Assembly (NCBI GenBank): GCA_024734555.1
Contig: JANPWX010000653.1
Coordinates: 1,221,824-1,285,823 of the forward strand
Direction of reading: 5' to 3'
DNA: 64,000 nucleotides
Source: Trochalopteron elliotii
Taxonomy: Eukaryota; Chordata; Aves; Passeriformes; Leiothrichidae
Made by a program: the position numbers and the translations under genes. Shown here piece by piece: positions 36,901 to 64,000 of the stretch. Numbering within the stretch: position 1 is the first letter of the stretch; each line of letters begins with the position of its first letter. The notes beneath the pieces are model-generated. The model ran no database searches. It saw only the letters and a program-made list of their open reading frames with translations, and had not been told where the DNA came from.

Positions 36901-37013
36901 GGTGAAATAAAGCGAAATAAAGAAATAAGGTGAAATACAGAATAAAACTCAACCTTGTAGTAAATAGGTAATCAAATATTTCCAGCAGGCCTGAATTTTT
37001 TCCAAATGTATTT
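33946..37013. other. Interval between the CFAP99-like 3' end and RNF4 promoter
   Basis: No exons. AT-rich from 35.5 kb on, with A/T homopolymers near 35,540 and 36,770. A minus-strand AATAAA at about 36,613 is a possible CFAP99 cleavage signal. Confidence 0.5.
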
Positions 37014-59278
<22,265 letters not shown>

Positions 59279-60407
59279 CTGTATTAAAAGACAAAAATCT
59301 CTAGAATATGGGATTATGAAACATTTCAAGTGACACATTCTTGCAGGCAAAAAAAAAAGCTCATTCACTTTTACCACAGAACAGCAGCATTTTTTTTTTT
59401 TTTAATATTGATTCTTTTCTATTAGTGCCACTCTAGAAGACAGGGACAGATTCCAATTAGTTGGAACTACCTAGCTTTTCAGTTCTGTTCAATATAACAT
59501 AACCCCTGGTCCAAAGACCAGAAAGGAAGACAAATTTGGAACTAGTACAAGAAAGGCTAAAGCAATAATAAATCCTATAGGCCCTATCAAAGGGAAAAAA
59601 AATGATTCCAGAATGGGAACAGTTCTGTTTGGCATTTCATAAACTTCACTTTCAGATCAACAACAGCCAGATAGGGCAGCTGAATAAAGTGAAGCTGTGG
59701 CACGGTATGTGGTAGTAGGAACAAGTTACAAACTCCAAAGAAGTTCAGGGAAGAGAAATCCTTCGAAGTTTAATAAATCCAGGAATTTCATTGTAACTGA
59801 GGAAGTCTTTGAGCTGAACTGGTGGGGCCCTGAGAAACAAGCTGGAGAAAAGCAGCAGATGTCCCATCTCTCTGGTCTTCCCAGACTTCAGTGTTTATGC
59901 ATTGCTGGAAAAAATACACTGGGCAAAAGGGGCCTTTGCTCTGGTTTACCATGGCTGTCCCAATGTCCTTGTAAGGGAAAACCATTGGAGGTGTGGATTA
60001 AATGTTTGGGAGGTAAAGGACTCAGAGGGTCCTTCTAGCATTAGTCAAAGATCTGGGAAAGCAATCACACGTCAGCTAAAAAGACCAGGATGTGACTGGC
60101 TGTCAATTAGATCAGCAGGACACTAGGGACTTCAGGTTGATTTCTGTATTTGCTTGAGCACTAAGTTTATCCCAGAATAAGCCCTGAAAAAAGACTGGAT
60201 GTCTCCTTCCTGTGTGGGTGAGCTAGTCTGACAGTTTACTGGACATCTGCCTAAATATTTATCTTGCTAAAAGTGCGCTAGATCAATTAGAAGTTACAGA
60301 ACTAATGCAAGAATTAATGGGGAAAATATATATTCTGTCTTGTACTCCAGTACAGGGAGGTCAGGGAACATGGGAATCCCATCTAGCTTTATTGGACTAT
60401 ATAATTA

Positions 60408-61805
60408 CAGAATCTCAGGGTTGGAAGAGACCTTTGAGATCATAGAGTCCAACCCATGCCCTAACACCTCAACTAAACCATTGGCACTGAGTGCCACATC
60501 CAGTCTTTTTTTAAAGACATCTAGGGATGGTTACTCCACCCACTCAGTTGTAGAGAGTGATAAGGTCACCTCTGAGTCTCTTTTTCTTCAGGCTAAACAA
60601 CCCCAGCTCCCTCAGTCGTTCCTCACATGGTTTGTATTCCAAGCCCCTCACCAGCCTCGTTGCCTCCTCTGGATGTGCTCAAGCATTTCAATGTCCTCCC
60701 TAAACTGAAGGGCCAGAACTGGATACAGCACTCAAGCTGGATACTCAACTGGATACAGCACCAGTGCCCAGTACAGGGGAAGAATGACCCCCCTGCTCCT
60801 GCTGGCCACACCATTCCTGATCCAGGCCAGGTGCCACTGGCCTTCTTGGCTACCAGGACACACTGCTGGCTCATATTCAGTTGGCTGCTGACCAGTACCC
60901 CAGGTCCCTTTCTGCCTGGGCACTGTCCAGGCACACTGTCCCCAGCCTAGAGCATTGCAGGGGATTATTGTGGCCAAAATGCAGGACTGAGCACTTGGAT
61001 TTATTAAACGTCATCTTATTGGACTCTGCCCATCCACCCAACCATTCCAGGTCTCTCTGCAGAGCCCTCCCACCTTCCAACAGATGGACACACGCTCCCA
61101 GCTTAGTGTCATCTGCAAATTTACTAATGAAAGACTCAATATCCTCATCCATGCCATCAATAAAAATATTGAACAGAACTGGCCCCAGCACAGCCCCCTG
61201 AGAACACCACTGGTGCCTGGGTGCCAGCTGGATGCAGCACTGTTCACCACCATTCTCTGGGCCCAGCCATGCAGCCAGTTCCTAACCCAGCAAAGAGTGC
61301 TCCTGTCCAAGCTGTGGGCTGCCAGCTTTTCCAGGAGTGTGCTGTGGGGGACAGTGTCAAAGGCCTTGCTGAAGTCCAAATAGACAACATCCACAGCCTT
61401 TCCCACATCCACCAGGCAGGTCAGCTGGACATTAAAAGAAACCAGGTGGGTGAAAGATGGCCTACCCCTCTTAAACCCATGCTGGCTGGGTCTGATACCC
61501 TGGCCATCCTGTAGGTTCTGCATGATGACACTGAATATAAAGTGCTCTATTACCTTACCTGAGTAAGGTACTGAGGTCAGGCTAACTGGCCTATAATTAC
61601 CAGAATCCTCCTTCCCACCCTTTTTGTGAATGGGAGTCACACTGCAAGCTCATCTCCCAGCTCCCTCTTCACCCTGGTATGGATCCCATCTGGGCCCACA
61701 GATTTATAAACATCCAAGCAGCTCAGCAGTTCTCTGACTGCCTCCTCCTGGATAACAGGGGGACCATTCTGCTCCCTGACACCATCTATCAGCCCAGAAC
61801 TACAC
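60408..61805 (-). repeat. CR1 LINE 3' fragment, about 1.4 kb
   Basis: Starts ACAGAATCTCAGGGTTGGAA and extends into the fingers/palm region of the pol gene before truncation near 61,805. The longest CR1 copy of the window, in the same sense as the CFAP99-like gene. Confidence 0.9.
60877..61640 (-). pseudogene. CR1 reverse transcriptase remnant (frameshifted)
   Basis: Minus-strand translation shows PIHKKGGKEDSGNYRPVSLT, then YLDFSKAFDTVPH (palm aspartate motif) in one frame. From about 61,195 the frame changes to one giving GPVLFNIFIDGMDEDI and FADDTKLG, the catalytic box. The frameshift and the missing endonuclease domain make it inactive. This is a LINE protein, not a host gene. Confidence 0.9.
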
Positions 61806-64000
61806 TTTCAAAAAATCATGAATCTGATGGACTTTACACTGCCTTTGCTATGTGATGTCTTTAGCTACAGGTAAAACAAATACACAAACAGAAGAAGCTA
61901 AAATTTAAATGTTCTGGTGAGACTGCTCAAATATTTTTGTGAGCTTTTAAAGGGAAGCAGCAGTGAAAGTATTTCTCAGAAGTATCTAAGAATTTTTATT
62001 ATGCTTTTATGGATGGAGAAATGAAAGCTTGGAGGATTTGCAAAGGGTTCCACAGGCAGTGAGTATCAGTTTATTTCACTCTTCTTCCTACTCATGTGCT
62101 TTACCTACAAACTGCATTCATCTGCTAGAGTAAGCTGAAAATCTCTTCTCAGAAAGTGCAATGCTTATTCCAAGTAATAGAAGGAGAAAACTTTTCCATC
62201 AGCTATTTCAAAAACATTCTTTGCCTTGTGATTTTAGTCATCCCATGGGGATGAGTACCAAGCAGATAGACAGACAGACAATACAGCAATTGCCTAATTG
62301 TTGGAAGAGGATAAAAAGTCACTATAAATAAATTGTAAATTACAGCAACAGAGAGATCAAAAAAGGCCAAACTACCTACTTAATCCAAATGTGAAAAAGG
62401 GGGTTGGGAATAAGAGACACCAACTTTGCTTTCCCTCCCCAGGCAGTGGTTAGCCTCACATCCTCCTTTAACCAGAGGATTATTTAGGGAGTAGGTACCA
62501 CAAGAAGTTTAAGGAATAAAAAAATGAATAATCACTTTGAACTTTGGTACTCATCATTCTTCTATTTTTTAAAGTTACTGTCATAAGATGGACAAGGGAA
62601 AGCTCATGCAATGCTATTGTATTATGAATTTCTGTTTTTATAGATAAGATCACAAATATATTGGTGGGTCTGTATATTTGCAAACAAAATCCTCTGTACT
62701 GGCTAAATGATTTCACCCATCTAATTATTTTAAACAATCAGCAACTTCACTCATGAAGCACAGCTGAAATAATAGAAAAATTATCTAAAAATACATTAAA
62801 TTTGGCTGGATGGGGTTACAATAACATCCCAGTGCAGCCTTTTTTTTATATCTATCTCTGGTTTACAGAAAATTTAAAAATAAAATAATTGCATAATCTT
62901 ATTATTTTAGTATAGTGCTGATATTAAAAGAATGGATTTTGTTACTCCAGGCCAGGATATCCAAGAAAGTTGAATGTGTCTAAATAATTTTGCATGTTAT
63001 CAGGTTTATGCACCTGTCCCCATTTGTTTCTTTTGCAAACCTCAAGTTAAAATTACTCATTTTTCCTTGTAGAATTATATTCATGAATGTCTGCATGCAT
63101 TTGGGCATGCTCGTGTCTGCATCCACATGCATGTGTGCCAAGGCTAGCGGAGACACAAATTTATAATCTTCGGACTAAATATTTGGAGTGAATTGTTTTA
63201 TCATTAAATCTCAACATTAAAATGCTTTTCCTTTTTACTTAGTGTCCCCCATTTTTGGTGAACATTTAAGATGATGAATGATTATCCTAAGCTTCTAGGC
63301 TTAGGTTACTCCAAGGCCAGTTACTTTCCAAGGCCAGTGGGGAATCCCATCTCATTTTAGGTCACTAAGACAACTATCCTGCCTTCTGCAATAACCCACA
63401 GCCCAGCCCTCCCCTGGAAAGGGAGTGTGTGCTCAGCACATAGGACAGCAGTGTCATCCCAGCTCCTGACCCAGTGTATGTGTCCCATTTTACTTGCAAA
63501 GAAATGCCTGGAATAAAATAATGCTAGAAAGCAATACCTAAAATAACAGTCCTGTTAGTCAGAATGAACTAATTGCACCACAGAGTTGCAAAAACCTATT
63601 GCTCAAATTCCAGATGCCTCCACATAGTTCTGTACAGCTGTTCCAATGTGGAGCAGTAACTGTGGGTAGTGACTACAATAGTCCCTGCTGATAAAGCACG
63701 TGACAAGTTCTTTGACAGGTGCATGAGAACCGTGAGTAAAAAAGGGGTATCTCATAAAATGAACACTTTTGTGAGAAAATGGATGAGAACATTTCTGCAG
63801 CAGATTATGTAATGTGGAAGAGCTTTATTTCTTTGTGCTCCTCTGAATCACAGACAACCCTCCACCATACAGGAGCAACACCTAAAGCTGGCTCCTTACT
63901 GACCCTTTCCTGCCATGTGAGCTGTTTTCAGCCTCTGTTCCTTTCAGGATGTAAATTGGTGATACTGGTAACCATGTAGCAAAGTAAAGTGAACCTTAAT
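61806..64000. other. Right end, probably CFAP99 intron
   Basis: No exon recognised on either strand. A short AGAC microsatellite occurs at about 62,266. The missing N-terminal exons of CFAP99 should lie beyond the window. Confidence 0.5.

Noticed and set aside
59300..64000. Search for further upstream CFAP99 exons
   Set aside because: No splice-bounded frame joining in phase 0 to 59,278 was found.

Overview
The window looks like a vertebrate, almost certainly avian and probably songbird, nuclear chromosome segment. Protein-coding DNA is confined to short exons with GT/AG borders. The interspersed repeats are mainly 5'-truncated CR1 LINEs, whose 3' ends carry the usual ATTCTATGATTCTATG-type tail, plus several ERV long terminal repeats with intact target-site duplications. 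No bacterial-type gene organisation, CRISPR array or tRNA/rRNA gene was seen.

Two genes are supported, both on the minus strand. RNF4, the SUMO-targeted ubiquitin ligase, has its stop at 17,996, its start codon at 25,070-25,072 and a probable non-coding first exon in a GC-rich promoter at about 32.39-32.6 kb. Its seven coding exons join in phase to a 194-residue protein with SUMO-interacting motifs, an acidic serine patch and a C3HC4 RING ending in YHPIYI. One exon is only 10 nt long. Upstream of it, on the same strand, ten consecutive exons between 37,014 and 59,278 join in phase to 442 residues of a charged coiled-coil protein. From the coiled-coil character and the CFAP99-RNF4 neighbourhood known in vertebrates, I assign this to CFAP99, a cilia and flagella associated protein. 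Its N-terminal exons probably lie beyond the right edge.

Layout: 1-12.4 kb is repeat-bearing intergenic DNA with CR1 fragments and no exon I can support. 12.4-13.5 kb is an ERV LTR followed by a primer-binding site. 13.5-18.0 kb holds a diverged pair of about 280-bp repeats and probably the RNF4 3' UTR. 18.0-32.4 kb is RNF4, whose introns carry one solo LTR of 443 bp (4-bp duplication) and two more of 642 and 1,507 bp (5-bp duplications), plus a CR1 tail. A second copy of the 443-bp LTR, in the opposite orientation, runs into a 388-base run of N just downstream of the presumed first exon. 32.4-37.0 kb is the RNF4-CFAP99 interval with CR1 tails and two adjacent perfect palindromes. 37.0-59.3 kb is CFAP99. 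60.4-61.8 kb is the longest CR1 copy, with a frameshifted reverse transcriptase.

The two genes are not functionally linked as far as the sequence shows; they are conserved tandem neighbours. The most notable observations are the 10-nt RNF4 microexon inside the SIM4/arginine-rich region, a stop-free 160-bp cryptic exon beside it that would act as a poison exon, the inverted LTR pair bracketing the RNF4 5' introns, the dated-by-structure solo LTRs, and the palindrome cluster at 33.73-33.78 kb. I did not find a convincing new multi-gene system.
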